From contig NZ_JADBGB010000006.1 of assembly GCF_015220045.1 (NCBI RefSeq), positions 54,927 to 118,926 on the forward strand: a stretch of 64,000 nucleotides of DNA. The letters are read 5' to 3'. This DNA comes from Marivivens aquimaris (GTDB lineage: Bacteria > Pseudomonadota > Alphaproteobacteria > Rhodobacterales > Rhodobacteraceae). Under the pieces are notes generated by a model. It did not search any database and had not been told where the DNA came from. It was given only the letters and a program-made list of their open reading frames with translations. The position numbers and the translations under genes are program-made. Shown in pieces: positions 15,269 to 24,507 of the stretch (the stretch's first letter is position 1; every line of letters starts with the position of its first letter).

Positions 15269-16003
15269 CTATCCGATAGTGCCAAGGGCCGGGAAGGTTT
15301 CGAGCAGCCAGAAGGCAAGGCGGCTGATCTGACCTGTCATCACGCCGATACCCATCAGCACCATCAGTCCGCCCGATATACGATAGAGCCATCGACCAGC
15401 CGCACCGATCCGCTTTAGCCTGCCTGCAATCTCGTTGGTGAAGAGCGCTATGATTAGAAACGGCAGTCCAAGCCCTGCGGAGTAGATTGCCAGCAAGGCC
15501 ATCCCGTCCGCTCCAGATGTCGCGCTTACTGCCAGGATCGACCCAAGCACAGGGCCTATGCAGGGCGTCCAGCCAAAGGCAAAGGCAAGACCCAAAAGGT
15601 AGGCTCCAACGGCGCTGCCGCCGTCAACTTTTACGTCGGGCCTCGTGTCACGCATCATTGCGGGGATCTTGATCGCGCCCATCATGACAAGTCCGAACAA
15701 GACGATCAAGAAGCCACCCGCAAGCCCGAGTTCGTATTTCCAGCGCAAGAGCATCCCGCCCAAAAGACTTGCCCCGGCCCCGAGCGCCACGAAGACTGTC
15801 GAAAACCCGAGCACGAACCACAAACTCAGGACCACGCTGCGCGCCCGTTCGGCAATGCTGCGCGCCGCCCCGGATTTCGCGGCGGGCTGTCCCGCGATGT
15901 AAGAGACGTAGCCAGGTGCAAGAGGCAAGACGCAAGGCGACAGAAAGGATATAGCGCCACCCAGAAAAGCCGCGACGATTCCAACACCTGAGATTTCGAA
16001 CAT
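15269..16003 (-). CDS. CcdA-type thiol-disulfide transporter
   Basis: Membrane protein of 244 residues with six helices that moves electrons from cytoplasmic thioredoxin to periplasmic partners. The two redox Cys are in SFLSPCVLPLAPGY and FGWTPCIGPVLG, the DsbD-beta/CcdA signature. AGGAA precedes the ATG. A MerR-type promoter lies immediately upstream. It is a paralogue of 29320-30042. Confidence 0.93.
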   Translation of the reverse strand: MFEISGVGIVAAFLGGAISFLSPCVLPLAPGYVSYIAGQPAAKSGAARSIAERARSVVLSLWFVLGFSTVFVALGAGASLLGGMLLRWKYELGLAGGFLIVLFGLVMMGAIKIPAMMRDTRPDVKVDGGSAVGAYLLGLAFAFGWTPCIGPVLGSILAVSATSGADGMALLAIYSAGLGLPFLIIALFTNEIAGRLKRIGAAGRWLYRISGGLMVLMGIGVMTGQISRLAFWLLETFPALGTIG

Positions 16004-16041
16004 TCAATTCCTGCCTTGCTTTAGCCTGTGAAACGCGCACC

Positions 16042-16072
16042 GTTGTAAAAGCTAAAGCTACTGTAGGAGCAA
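16042..16072 (-). promoter_or_regulatory. MerR-type promoter upstream of ccdA-like gene
   Basis: On the minus strand, TTGCTC and TACAAC are spaced by 19 bases containing CTACAGTAGCTTTAG, a slightly degenerate copy of the dyad found upstream of the Zn/Pb-type genes. Confidence 0.7.
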
Positions 16073-16081
16073 TGCCGTTTT

Positions 16082-16408
16082 TTACGCTCCGCGGGGTGCC
16101 GCGAGGATGATAGCGGCACCCAACAAGCATACAGCGGTGCCGAGCAGATCCCACCTGTCCGGCCGGTGCCCTTCGGCGAGCCACATCCAGAGAATGGACG
16201 CGGCAATATAGATCCCACCATAGGCCGCAAAGGCGCGTCCCGCAGCCACAGTGTCGACCTGAGCCAGAAGCCAGCCGAACGCCACCAGCGCCGCTACACC
16301 GGGGACAAGCCAAAGAGGGGACGCGCCAAGACGCCACCATGCCCAGATGGCAAAGCATCCGGCGATCTCAGCCAAGGCCGCGAGCGGATAGACGAGCACT
16401 GCGGTCAT
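16082..16408 (-). CDS. YnfA-family membrane protein
   Basis: A 108-residue protein with four membrane helices and the UPF0060/YnfA pattern: [35 protein letters not shown] and [18 protein letters not shown]. The family is small and of uncertain function, often next to metal-efflux regulators. It starts two bases after the MerR regulator gene ends and is probably co-transcribed with it. Confidence 0.9.
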   Translation of the reverse strand: MTAVLVYPLAALAEIAGCFAIWAWWRLGASPLWLVPGVAALVAFGWLLAQVDTVAAGRAFAAYGGIYIAASILWMWLAEGHRPDRWDLLGTAVCLLGAAIILAAPRGA

Positions 16409-16409
16409 C

Positions 16410-16838
16410 TCAGGCGCCGATCTCGTCGTGGTCCGTCAGGCACTCGGAATGGTCGCGCAACACCTCCAGCACACGGCAATCGGCCGTGTGCCCGCCGCTG
16501 CATTCATGCACCATCCTCTGCAATTCTGTCCGAAGGGCTTCAAGTCGGGCCATACGTTGCTCAACCTGCTTAAGTTGCCTGCGAGCGATGGCATCGGCCT
16601 CCGCGCAAGACTTGTCCGGATGATCGCTCAGATCGAGAAGCTCACGGATCGCGTCCAGCGAGAACCCGAGTTGCCGCGCATGCCGGACGAAAGACAAACG
16701 GTCAAGCTCACTATCTCCATAGCGCCGCTGACCGCCAGCCGATCGCCCGGGCTCGGGCAAGAGTCCGATCTGCTCGTAATAGCGGATCGTCTGCACCTTC
16801 GTCCCGGTCTTTTTTGCCAAAGTGCCGATTGTCAGCAT
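16410..16838 (-). CDS. MerR-family regulator, ZntR/CadR/PbrR-like
   Basis: Metal-sensing activator of 142 residues. The N-terminal MerR HTH ([20 protein letters not shown]) leads through a dimerisation helix to a metal loop with Cys in DKSCAEA and in [16 protein letters not shown] plus a further DHSEC. This spacing resembles the Zn-sensing ZntR loop rather than CueR. It is the obvious candidate to act on the five CTACAGTA-class promoters in this window. Whether Zn, Cd or Pb is sensed cannot be read from sequence. Confidence 0.88.
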   Translation of the reverse strand: MLTIGTLAKKTGTKVQTIRYYEQIGLLPEPGRSAGGQRRYGDSELDRLSFVRHARQLGFSLDAIRELLDLSDHPDKSCAEADAIARRQLKQVEQRMARLEALRTELQRMVHECSGGHTADCRVLEVLRDHSECLTDHDEIGA

Positions 16839-16949
16839 ATCATCTCTCCAGACTATCTACAGCCCGTGTAGCTTTAAGCGTTTTTTTGCACAAGTTCCGC
16901 TTGGCATCTCACAGGTCAGTGAACATCGCTCTTCCATCCATAATAAGTC

Positions 16950-16980
16950 TTGAACCTACAGTAGCTAGAGGGTGTAAACG
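16950..16980 (+). promoter_or_regulatory. MerR-type promoter of the Sco/Dsb/Lsp/Lnt operon
   Basis: TTGAAC and TAAACG are separated by exactly 19 bases containing CTACAGTAGCTAGAGG. It is the best match to the class in this window and reads into 17016. Confidence 0.85.
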
Positions 16981-17015
16981 CGCTGAAAATATAGAATCAA
17001 ATTCGGGCGGAGCGC

Positions 17016-17618
17016 GTGAAGCTTTCAAATCTTCAGAAAGTACTATGGGTTTTGGCGGGCGCGGCGGCGTTCGTTTTCATCTGGCTGCTAATGTGGGCGG
17101 ACTACCGCGCCGACATTGCCCAAGCCGAGACCGAACCACCTTTCTTTGCGCAGTTCGAACTCACGGATCATCGCGGCATGGTCCAAACAGACGAAGATTT
17201 CGCAGGGCGCTGGATGCTGGTCTTCTTTGGTTTCACCAATTGCCCCGACGTCTGTCCAACAACACTGTCCGAAGTCGCGGCCGTGATGGAGGGCTTGGGC
17301 GACGAGGCGGCAAAGGTCCAGCCGATCTTTATAACGATTGATCCGGAGCGGGATACGCCGACAGCACTTGCCGGGTATGTGCCCCTGTTCGACGCTGGGA
17401 TCATCGGGCTGACCGGCACGCCGGAGCAGATCGCCGCAACATCCGAGACCTTCCCAATTTTCTTTGAGAGGATCGAGGAGGCCACCGCGCCGGGTGGATA
17501 CACAATGGGGCACACATCGCACCTGTTTCTTTTTGATCCGCGGGCGGGCTTCGCCAATTCCTGGCCCTACGGCACACCCGCCGAAGAGATCCTTGCGGAT
17601 CTGAGAAAGAGGATCTGA
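17016..17618 (+). CDS. SCO1/SenC family protein
   Basis: Membrane-anchored periplasmic thioredoxin-fold protein, 200 residues from GTG 17016, which has GGAG upstream. One anchor helix (about 9-27) precedes the copper motif CPDVC (Cys76, Cys80) and a distal His in MGHTSHLFLF (His166 or His169). Sco proteins deliver copper or electrons to cuproenzymes such as the Cu-A site. It is the first gene of a long operon, and a second Sco lies at 19198. Confidence 0.93.
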   Translation: MKLSNLQKVLWVLAGAAAFVFIWLLMWADYRADIAQAETEPPFFAQFELTDHRGMVQTDEDFAGRWMLVFFGFTNCPDVCPTTLSEVAAVMEGLGDEAAKVQPIFITIDPERDTPTALAGYVPLFDAGIIGLTGTPEQIAATSETFPIFFERIEEATAPGGYTMGHTSHLFLFDPRAGFANSWPYGTPAEEILADLRKRI

Positions 17619-17623
17619 TTGCC

Positions 17624-18046
17624 ATGACCCGCCTTTCCGGAGAAGCGGCCCTTGTTCTTGCTTGGATCATTGCGCTTATCGCATCGCTTGCCGTGCTCTT
17701 TATTGGCGAGGTGCTTGGTCAAACGCCTTGCGTCCTTTGCTGGTTCCAGCGCGCCTTCATGTTCCCCCTGGCTATCGTTCTTGGGCTCGGGCTGTGGTGG
17801 CAGGATCCCCGCGTGGGGCGCTATGGCGTTGCGCTAGCGCTTGGGGGGGCGGCAGTGGCGTTGTATCACATCGGCCTCTATGTCGGGCTGATCCCCGAGG
17901 CGATCCAGCCCTGCACGGCGACCGGCCCCTCTTGTACCGACGACAACCAGGTGGTCTTCGGCATTCCGATTCCGCTGTTGGCGCTTGTCGCCTTCACGAT
18001 GATCGGGATGCTGTCGGCCCTTTCACTGAAGGAAAAACAAACATGA
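17624..18046 (+). CDS. DsbB/BdbC-type disulfide oxidoreductase
   Basis: Four-helix membrane protein of 140 residues that re-oxidises a periplasmic DsbA and passes electrons to quinone. The first redox pair is in TPCVLCW (Cys36, Cys39) and the second is Cys97 and Cys104 in PCTATGPSC. It overlaps the next gene, a DsbA-like protein, by ATGA, so the two form an oxidase pair. Confidence 0.92.
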   Translation: MTRLSGEAALVLAWIIALIASLAVLFIGEVLGQTPCVLCWFQRAFMFPLAIVLGLGLWWQDPRVGRYGVALALGGAAVALYHIGLYVGLIPEAIQPCTATGPSCTDDNQVVFGIPIPLLALVAFTMIGMLSALSLKEKQT

Positions 18047-18702
18047 ATCGACGCGGCCTCGTTCTATCCGTTCTGGCTGTTGGCGCCGCAGGTTTTGGCG
18101 GCGCGGCCTGGTATGCCACCCGCCCCCAACCCATGGCAGAGGCAGTCCCTGTCGCGCCCGAAGTGAACGATGTGCTGATCCGGCCCTATTCCCCGATCCT
18201 CGGCCCCGAAACGGCACCTGTCACGATTGTCGAGTTTTTCGATCCAGCTTGCGAGGCATGCCGCGCATTCTATCCCGTGGTCAAAGAGATCATGGCTGAG
18301 CACGGTGATGCGATCCGTGTCGTAATTCGATACACCGCGTTTCACGGGGACGCTTCGGTGGAAGCGATCCGTGTTCTCGAAGCTGCGCGGATGCAGGATG
18401 TGTTCGAACCCGTGCTGGAAGCGGTCCTGCGCGAGCAGCCGCGATGGGCGTCCCATGGCACTCCGGCACCGGGTTTGATCCTTGAGATTGCCGCAAGCGG
18501 TGGTCTGGATGTCGAAGCTGCTCGGACACAGATGCTGGCCCCCGGTGTCGTGGCGGTGCTCAATCAGGACCGCGCTGATGTCGAAGCGGTAGGCGTGCGA
18601 CAAACGCCCACGTTCTTCGTCAACGCCAAGCCATTAGACCCGTTCGGTGAGGCCGAACTGCGGCGACTGGTGGCTGCGGAAGTTGCGGCCAGCCAAAGTT
18701 GA
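18043..18702 (+). CDS. DsbA-like thioredoxin-fold protein
   Basis: Periplasmic protein of 219 residues. A hydrophobic N-terminal anchor (about 5-25) precedes the active site CEAC (Cys70, Cys73) after TIVEFFDP, and a cis-Pro loop VRQTPTFFVN. CEAC is less usual than CPHC, but the fold signature is intact. It is the probable partner of the DsbB directly upstream, introducing disulfides into periplasmic proteins. Confidence 0.92.
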   Translation: MNRRGLVLSVLAVGAAGFGGAAWYATRPQPMAEAVPVAPEVNDVLIRPYSPILGPETAPVTIVEFFDPACEACRAFYPVVKEIMAEHGDAIRVVIRYTAFHGDASVEAIRVLEAARMQDVFEPVLEAVLREQPRWASHGTPAPGLILEIAASGGLDVEAARTQMLAPGVVAVLNQDRADVEAVGVRQTPTFFVNAKPLDPFGEAELRRLVAAEVAASQS

Positions 18703-18730
18703 TGCTCGGCCAGATACAGGAGAATTCTTC

Positions 18731-19198
18731 ATGACAAAACGATCTTACATCAATGGTTTGCCCCTTGTCTTGCTACTCTCGGGCATGTCGACTCCGGCAT
18801 TTGCCGGTTCGGAGGATGTGGTCGTCGAAAACGCGTGGTCCCGTGCTTCAATCGGGGTCAACCGCCCTGGTGCGGCCTATATGACTGTGCGCAACACCGG
18901 TGAAGACACGGTCACGCTGACCGGGCTTACAACACCACTGGCCGTGATGCCCCAGATCCATGAGACGAAAACCAACGCCGACGGCGTCAGTTCTATGGCG
19001 CCTGCTGACGAAATCACGATTGAACCGGGCCAAAGCGTAGCATTGGAACCGGGAGGGCTGCACGCCATGCTCATGAAGCTGCAAAACCCGATGATCGAAG
19101 GCGAGACCTTCCCACTGACACTGACGTTCTCGGACGGTGGTGAAGTGACTGTTGAGGTCCCAATTCTGGGGATCGCCGCGCGCGGGCCGGAGAGCTGA
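18731..19198 (+). CDS. PCuAC periplasmic copper chaperone
   Basis: Exported 155-residue Cu(I) chaperone with a signal peptide ending AFAG (about residue 25). The ligand set H-x(11)-M-x(21)-H-x-M is present as His77, Met89, His111 and Met113 (IHE, SSMAP, GLHAMLM). PCuAC works with Sco proteins in loading cytochrome oxidase, and here it lies directly between a DsbA and a second Sco. ATG 18731 is used; longer frames lack a signal peptide. Confidence 0.94.
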   Translation: MTKRSYINGLPLVLLLSGMSTPAFAGSEDVVVENAWSRASIGVNRPGAAYMTVRNTGEDTVTLTGLTTPLAVMPQIHETKTNADGVSSMAPADEITIEPGQSVALEPGGLHAMLMKLQNPMIEGETFPLTLTFSDGGEVTVEVPILGIAARGPES

Positions 19199-19824
19199 TG
19201 CAGCGTCGACATGTGGTCCAATACGGTGCAGCCGGTGTAGGCGCTGTCGCTCTGATGCTCGGCGTCGGTTGGTGGCGGGTGGATGGTCCCGGTGCACCAA
19301 AACCGGCCGGCCAAAGGCCTCTCCCCCTGTCGGCGATGGATTTCCGACTGACCGATCACGAAGGCAATGAAGTGGGCCCGGAAACCCTGATCGGACGCCC
19401 GACCATGGTGTTTTTCGGGTTCACCTACTGCCCGGATGTCTGCCCCACGACGTTATCGGATATCTCAGGTTGGCTTGAAGATCTCGGGGACGACGCCGCG
19501 CGGATGAACGTGGTCTTCATCACAGTCGATCCGGAGCGGGACACGGTCGAGGCCATGGCCGAATATGTCGGCTATTTTCATCCGGCTATTCGCGGCTGGA
19601 CTGGGCCGGCAAACCAGGTTGCCCGCGCTGCAGAAGGATTTCGTGCCTCGTATGAGCGCGTCCCGACCGAAGGCGGCGACTATACAATGAACCATACGGC
19701 AAGCGTATTCCTGTTCGATGCCAAGGGTGAACTCGTCACCATGATTGACTATCACGAGCCAAGAGAATTCGCAGTGCCGAAGATCCGGCGTGCACTGACA
19801 GAAGACGTAGAGGGGGCAACATGA
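19198..19824 (+). CDS. second SCO1/SenC family protein
   Basis: Anchored thioredoxin-fold copper protein of 208 residues. One N-terminal helix (about 8-27) precedes CPDVC (Cys78, Cys82) and the distal His166 in YTMNHTASVFLF. It overlaps the PCuAC stop by one base. Two Sco proteins bracketing DsbB, DsbA and PCuAC suggest a dedicated copper and thiol delivery set. Confidence 0.93.
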   Translation: MQRRHVVQYGAAGVGAVALMLGVGWWRVDGPGAPKPAGQRPLPLSAMDFRLTDHEGNEVGPETLIGRPTMVFFGFTYCPDVCPTTLSDISGWLEDLGDDAARMNVVFITVDPERDTVEAMAEYVGYFHPAIRGWTGPANQVARAAEGFRASYERVPTEGGDYTMNHTASVFLFDAKGELVTMIDYHEPREFAVPKIRRALTEDVEGAT

Positions 19825-21194
19825 AGATTAGAATTGTTTTGGCGAGCGCTGTGGTCGCAGGCGCTTTTTCGCTGACCGCCATCGCCATTTCTGGCGTTCT
19901 TTCTAAAGAGCCAGTGCCTCCTGCGATTGCTGAAGCGACCCTCTGGACTCCCGATCCGCTCTCGATGCCTCAGATCGCCGACTACGATGTGACACCGCCC
20001 GCTGCATTTCACGCCGACAATGCTAGCCCAATGCGACCTCTGCCGCTCTTGCAATCTGTCTTCGCAGAAACCGCCTTGCCCGAGATTGAACCGCCTTTGA
20101 TCACTTGGTCGCGTGAGATCGCGTCGGGCGAGACGCTGGATGCGGTCCTGGCGAACGCGGGTATCGCTGCGCCTGCGCGTGCCGAAATCGCGCTCGCGCT
20201 TGGTGCAGAATATGACCTGCGCCGATTGCGCCCGGGCCATGAGATCACTGTGATCTCAAAGGTGGACGGAAATCCGAGCCGCGTGGAACTGGCAGTTGAC
20301 GATGGGGTGCGGATCGAAACGGTCTTTGGTCAAGAACTTGTCACACGCGTGTTGGAGCCAGACCCTGAAATGGTGACGTTCGCGGGCGAGGCAGTGATCG
20401 AAAGCTCTGTCTTCGCGGCGTTGGACAAAGCAGGCATCCCTGCTCGTTTTGCGGTCGACATGGCGCAGATGCTGGGCGGCACAGTAGATTTTCGACGCGA
20501 ACTTTCCGGTGGCGAGACGATGCGTATTCTTTGGCGCGAAGCCCGCGACGGAAACGAGAGGATCGGTCAGCCCGAACTTGCCTTTGCCACACTGGACCTT
20601 GGTGAAACGGTCTACGAGATCGTCTGGCCGGATGACGGCAGCGGTGAAGCAACGATCTATGTCGATGGAGAGGTCCTGCGTTTTTTTGCCCAACCGGTGG
20701 AAGGAGCGCGGCTGAGTTCCGTCTTTGGCCGTCGCACACACCCGGTCTATGGGAATGTGCGCATGCACACCGGGGTCGACTTTGCTGCGGCCCGCGGTAC
20801 GCCGGTGAAAGCGACAGCACCCGGACGCGTGAGCTTCATCGGACGTCGTGGTGGATATGGCCGGGTGGTGGAGATAGCGCATGGATCCGACACCCTGACA
20901 CGATACGCACATCTCAGCGAGGTGCCGGACACACTCGAACAAGGGCAGCGCGTTTTGGCCGGAGACATGATCGGTCGCGTCGGTGCGACCGGCACCGCGA
21001 CCGGCCCAAATCTCCATTATGAGGTTCTAGTCGATGGTCGCCCGACCGATCCTCTCTCAGACGACAGACTGGCAGAGGCGGCCGAGCGGGATGCGGATGA
21101 CACGGCTGCACTTGAGCGATTGGCTGAGGCACGCTCGCTACTGGCCGAGAGGCTCACCAGCGAATTTGTGCAAACAACAACCGAAAGGCTTTAA
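19821..21194 (+). CDS. M23-family murein endopeptidase
   Basis: Envelope protein of 457 residues with an N-terminal signal anchor, a central region with LysM/opacity-type repeats (EIASGETLDAVLANAG) and a C-terminal LytM/M23 domain. The zinc ligands are in RMHTGVDFA (His, Asp) and NLHYEV (His). It probably cuts peptidoglycan cross-links. Its place in a metal operon with lipoprotein enzymes fits the wall-remodelling theme. Confidence 0.9.
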   Translation: MKIRIVLASAVVAGAFSLTAIAISGVLSKEPVPPAIAEATLWTPDPLSMPQIADYDVTPPAAFHADNASPMRPLPLLQSVFAETALPEIEPPLITWSREIASGETLDAVLANAGIAAPARAEIALALGAEYDLRRLRPGHEITVISKVDGNPSRVELAVDDGVRIETVFGQELVTRVLEPDPEMVTFAGEAVIESSVFAALDKAGIPARFAVDMAQMLGGTVDFRRELSGGETMRILWREARDGNERIGQPELAFATLDLGETVYEIVWPDDGSGEATIYVDGEVLRFFAQPVEGARLSSVFGRRTHPVYGNVRMHTGVDFAAARGTPVKATAPGRVSFIGRRGGYGRVVEIAHGSDTLTRYAHLSEVPDTLEQGQRVLAGDMIGRVGATGTATGPNLHYEVLVDGRPTDPLSDDRLAEAAERDADDTAALERLAEARSLLAERLTSEFVQTTTERL

Positions 21195-21197
21195 TCC

Positions 21198-21656
21198 ATG
21201 AAACGACTGGCTCCCGCCCTTGCAGTCACGCTGGCCTTGTTTCCCGCAGCGCAAGCGGTCGCCGATGCGATCCAGATTGATGTCCGGAAGACAAACGGCT
21301 GCGGCTGTTGTCTGTCCTGGATGAAGCACCTCGAGGAAAGCGGATTCGCGCCGACAGGCGAGGACATGTTCGGGGGATCTCTTGTGCGCTTCAAACTCGA
21401 CAATGGCGTGCCTCAGCGCATGGTCTCCTGCCATACGGCTTTGGTCGACGGCTACGTGATCGAAGGACATGTACCGGCATCAGACATTCAGCGTTTGTTG
21501 GATGAGCGTCCAGATGCAGTGGGGTTGGCGGTGCCCGGAATGCCCTATGGATCGCCGGGCATGGGACCGGAAGACGATCGAGAGGCTTATGAGGTCTTCC
21601 TGATCCGCGGCGATGGATCGACCGAGATCTTTAGCAGTTATTCGGCCGCTGACTGA
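21198..21656 (+). CDS. DUF411 metal-binding protein
   Basis: Exported 152-residue protein; the signal peptide ends about residue 23. It has the DUF411 core KTNGCGCCLSWMKHL with the CxCC cluster, then VPQRMVSCHTALVDGYVIEGHVP and a PGMPYGSPGM tail rich in Met. These proteins are regularly found beside copper genes and are thought to bind metal in the periplasm. No enzymatic role is known to me. Confidence 0.9.
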   Translation: MKRLAPALAVTLALFPAAQAVADAIQIDVRKTNGCGCCLSWMKHLEESGFAPTGEDMFGGSLVRFKLDNGVPQRMVSCHTALVDGYVIEGHVPASDIQRLLDERPDAVGLAVPGMPYGSPGMGPEDDREAYEVFLIRGDGSTEIFSSYSAAD

Positions 21657-22464
21657 CGTATCGACGAGACCTCAACGCTTGGAACCCCTCTCCCCAATTA
21701 CCCTTGGCTTTCTAGGAAGTCTGGCCGCCGGATCGCTGACAGCGGTCGGGGCGATCCCCGTTCTTTTCGGGCGCATCCCATCCCGGGCTACACGCGATCT
21801 GCTACTTGGCTTTGCAGCGGGTGTCATGCTCGCTGCATCGTTTTTCTCGCTGATCATCCCGGCTCTCGATGCAGCCGAAGGACAGTTCGACAACGGTGCT
21901 CTCCCGGCGGCCATCGTTTGTGTTGCTATCTTGCTTGGCATGGGCGCGGTCGCTCTGATGAACGAACGGCTGCCGCATGAGCATTTCAAGTCGGGGCGGG
22001 AAGGCCCTGACTCTGCTTCGCTGCGCCGCGTCTGGCTCTTCATCATCGCGATCACGATCCACAATTTCCCCGAAGGACTCGCCGTTGGTGTCGGGTTCGG
22101 GGCTGACGGTCTTTCTGGTGGCTTGCCGCTTGCGATTGGCATTGGGCTGCAAAACGCTCCCGAGGGTCTCGCCGTAGCGGTCTCATTGCTTGGTGAGGGA
22201 TATTCCAGGCGCCGTGCGTGGGGCATTGCCGCCCTGACAGGTCTTGTCGAGCCGGTAGGCGGGCTTCTTGGGGCTGGGATCATCAGCATCTCGCAGCCGC
22301 TGTTGCCATGGGGCCTCGCCTTCGCCGCCGGGGCGATGCTCTACGTCATCAGCCACGAAATCATTCCCGAAACCCACCGTTCTGGCCATCAAAACAGGGC
22401 GACACTCGGTCTCGCGGTTGGCCTGGTGATCATGTTGTTCCTCGATGTATGGCTGGGAGGATGA
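21613..22464 (+). CDS. ZIP-family metal transporter
   Basis: Membrane protein of up to 283 residues with eight helices. The ZIP transport sites are in TIHNFPEGLAVGVGFG (helix 4) and QNAPEGLAVAVSLL (helix 5). It probably imports divalent metal, or equilibrates it in the case of GufA-like members. ATG 21613 overlaps DUF411 by 44 bases; TTG 21679 would remove a non-hydrophobic leader and may be the real start. Confidence 0.88.
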   Translation: MDRPRSLAVIRPLTDVSTRPQRLEPLSPITLGFLGSLAAGSLTAVGAIPVLFGRIPSRATRDLLLGFAAGVMLAASFFSLIIPALDAAEGQFDNGALPAAIVCVAILLGMGAVALMNERLPHEHFKSGREGPDSASLRRVWLFIIAITIHNFPEGLAVGVGFGADGLSGGLPLAIGIGLQNAPEGLAVAVSLLGEGYSRRRAWGIAALTGLVEPVGGLLGAGIISISQPLLPWGLAFAAGAMLYVISHEIIPETHRSGHQNRATLGLAVGLVIMLFLDVWLGG

Positions 22465-22465
22465 G

Positions 22466-22939
22466 ATGAAACAGTCCCATTTCCAAGGTTTCTTTGCGGC
22501 TGGAACTGCTTTTCTTGTCGATCAGGTGACAAAAGCAATTGTCGTCGCCAATGCGGCAGATTTGAGCGCCGGAGTTCCGGTCTTTCCCGGTTTCAATCTC
22601 ATCTACCTGCGCAACGATGGCGTGACATTTGGATTACTTGGTGGAGCGCCATGGTGGAGCCTTACAGTGTTGGCCCTCGCGGTCTGCGGCTGGTTGACTG
22701 TCATGTTATTGCGCACTGACAACCGGGCCGAGGCTATCGCCTATGGTGCGATTATCGGTGGCGCGCTCGGCAACGTCCTCGACCGCATCCGGTTTCGGGG
22801 TGTGACGGACTTCCTCGATTTCTATGTCGGATCCACGCATTGGCCCGCCTTCAACATGGCGGATGTTTTCGTGGTCAGTGGCGTGGGCCTACTGCTCATA
22901 GCCCCTTGGTTGAGCGCCAAGTTGAAAACTGGCACATGA
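22466..22939 (+). CDS. lspA: lipoprotein signal peptidase
   Basis: Aspartic membrane protease of 157 residues that removes the signal peptide from diacylated prolipoproteins. Four helices are visible, with the catalytic Asp pair in GNVLDRIRF and FNMADVFVV and the NDGVTFGLLGG motif. ATG 22466 follows GGGAGG. It overlaps lnt by ATGA. A cell already needs a chromosomal lspA, so this is likely an extra copy. Confidence 0.94.
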   Translation: MKQSHFQGFFAAGTAFLVDQVTKAIVVANAADLSAGVPVFPGFNLIYLRNDGVTFGLLGGAPWWSLTVLALAVCGWLTVMLLRTDNRAEAIAYGAIIGGALGNVLDRIRFRGVTDFLDFYVGSTHWPAFNMADVFVVSGVGLLLIAPWLSAKLKTGT

Positions 22940-24507
22940 TGGCGGGCTTGCGACCACTGACGGGTCGTGGCCGTTACATTCCCCTGCGATCAGGGATTAG
23001 CTTTGCAGCGGGCGGTTTAACGGTTTTAACCCTTCCACCATTCTCATGGCTGATCGTTGTTCCGGTCGCCTTCTCAGCACTCTTTCTCGTCCTCCGGCAG
23101 GTTTCGACAGCGCCCGCCTTCTTCATCGGCTGGGTCTTCGGAATGGGCCAGTTCGGGTTTGGAGTTTCCTGGATCGCCGAGAGCTTCTACGTCGATGCCG
23201 AACGTTTCGGTGCCCTTGCGATCCCGGCAGTCGCGGGACTGTCCGCCGGACTGGCCATATTCCCAGCGATTGCGGCGATGTTATTTGCCACCATCATGCA
23301 GCGCCGTGCTGTCGGCGGCATTACGGCAGGTCTTCTGCTTGCAACCTGCTGGGTTGCCGCAGAATGGCTGCGCGGTCATGTCCTGACGGGGTTTCCCTGG
23401 AACCTTGCCGCTTATGCTCTTGTCGAACATGCCGCCCTGCGCCAACCGGCCGCCTGGGTCGGAAGCTATGGGCTAAGCTTTCTCACGGTCTTTATCGGGC
23501 TGTTGCCCGGTGTGTTGATTGTGGCGGCACCAAACAGACGCGCGCCTGTTCTCGTGCTCTTCGCCGTTGCTGTGGCGGGTTTCTGGGTTGGCGGTGCGCT
23601 TCGGTCAGGGCAGGACGTGCCGCCGACAGACGTTGCTTTGCGCATCGTCCAAGGCAATGTGCCACAAGTCGAGAAGTGGGTACCGGGCAGCCGCCAGCGA
23701 ACCTTGGAAAAATACCTGGGCTTGTCCGCGCAACCCGGACGTTTCGATTTGCTGCTTTGGCCGGAAACGGCCTTCCCCGGCTTTCTGGACGAAGATGCTG
23801 CGGCACGCGCGCGGATATCTGCAGCTTTGCCAGACGGCAGGATCCTACTGACAGGTGCGCCTGACCGAGTGGAGGGCGATGGGGGAACCAGATATTTCAA
23901 CACGGTTCAGGCCTATGACGGCAGCGGCGAGGTTCTGACGGGGTATGCAAAACATCATCTTGTTCCGTTCGGGGAATATGTGCCCCTGAAAGGCTGGCTG
24001 CCCATCGAGCGGCTGACCGAAGGGTTGGGCGATTTCACGCCGGGACCAGGGCCGCGCACGCTGGCGATCCCTGGCGCGCCTCTGGTCGCGGTGGCGATCT
24101 GTTACGAGATCATCTTTCCGGGCCACGTGGTCGATGACCTTTTCCGCCCCGACTGGATATTCAACGCCACAAATGATGCCTGGTTCGGAACCAGCATCGG
24201 ACCCGAGCAGCACCTCGCCTCCGCGCGGATGCGCGCGGTCGAGGAGGGACTTCCCGTGGTCCGGGCGGCCAACACTGGGATATCCGCGATCATCGACGCC
24301 AATGGAAATGTCGTCGCGCGTCTTGATACCGGGGAAACAGGCACCATTGATGCCGGCCTGCCGGGCGCGCGTACTCCAACGCCCTATGCGCGGTTCGGCG
24401 ACTGGACCTTGTTGGTTCTTGTTTTTGGGTGCTGGGTCTTCGGCTGGCTGGCCAGTTTGCTCGGACGAGATCCCGATGCGCGGCATTTTGGAACGGAGGT
24501 ATCCTGA
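22936..24507 (+). CDS. lnt: apolipoprotein N-acyltransferase
   Basis: Integral membrane nitrilase-fold enzyme of 523 residues that adds the third acyl chain to lipoproteins. An N-terminal block of about six helices precedes the catalytic triad: Glu in LLWPETAF, Lys in GYAKHHLVPFGEYVP and Cys in AICYEIIFP. The start ATG 22936 overlaps the lspA stop. Linkage of lspA and lnt in a metal operon is unusual. Confidence 0.93.
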   Translation: MMAGLRPLTGRGRYIPLRSGISFAAGGLTVLTLPPFSWLIVVPVAFSALFLVLRQVSTAPAFFIGWVFGMGQFGFGVSWIAESFYVDAERFGALAIPAVAGLSAGLAIFPAIAAMLFATIMQRRAVGGITAGLLLATCWVAAEWLRGHVLTGFPWNLAAYALVEHAALRQPAAWVGSYGLSFLTVFIGLLPGVLIVAAPNRRAPVLVLFAVAVAGFWVGGALRSGQDVPPTDVALRIVQGNVPQVEKWVPGSRQRTLEKYLGLSAQPGRFDLLLWPETAFPGFLDEDAAARARISAALPDGRILLTGAPDRVEGDGGTRYFNTVQAYDGSGEVLTGYAKHHLVPFGEYVPLKGWLPIERLTEGLGDFTPGPGPRTLAIPGAPLVAVAICYEIIFPGHVVDDLFRPDWIFNATNDAWFGTSIGPEQHLASARMRAVEEGLPVVRAANTGISAIIDANGNVVARLDTGETGTIDAGLPGARTPTPYARFGDWTLLVLVFGCWVFGWLASLLGRDPDARHFGTEVS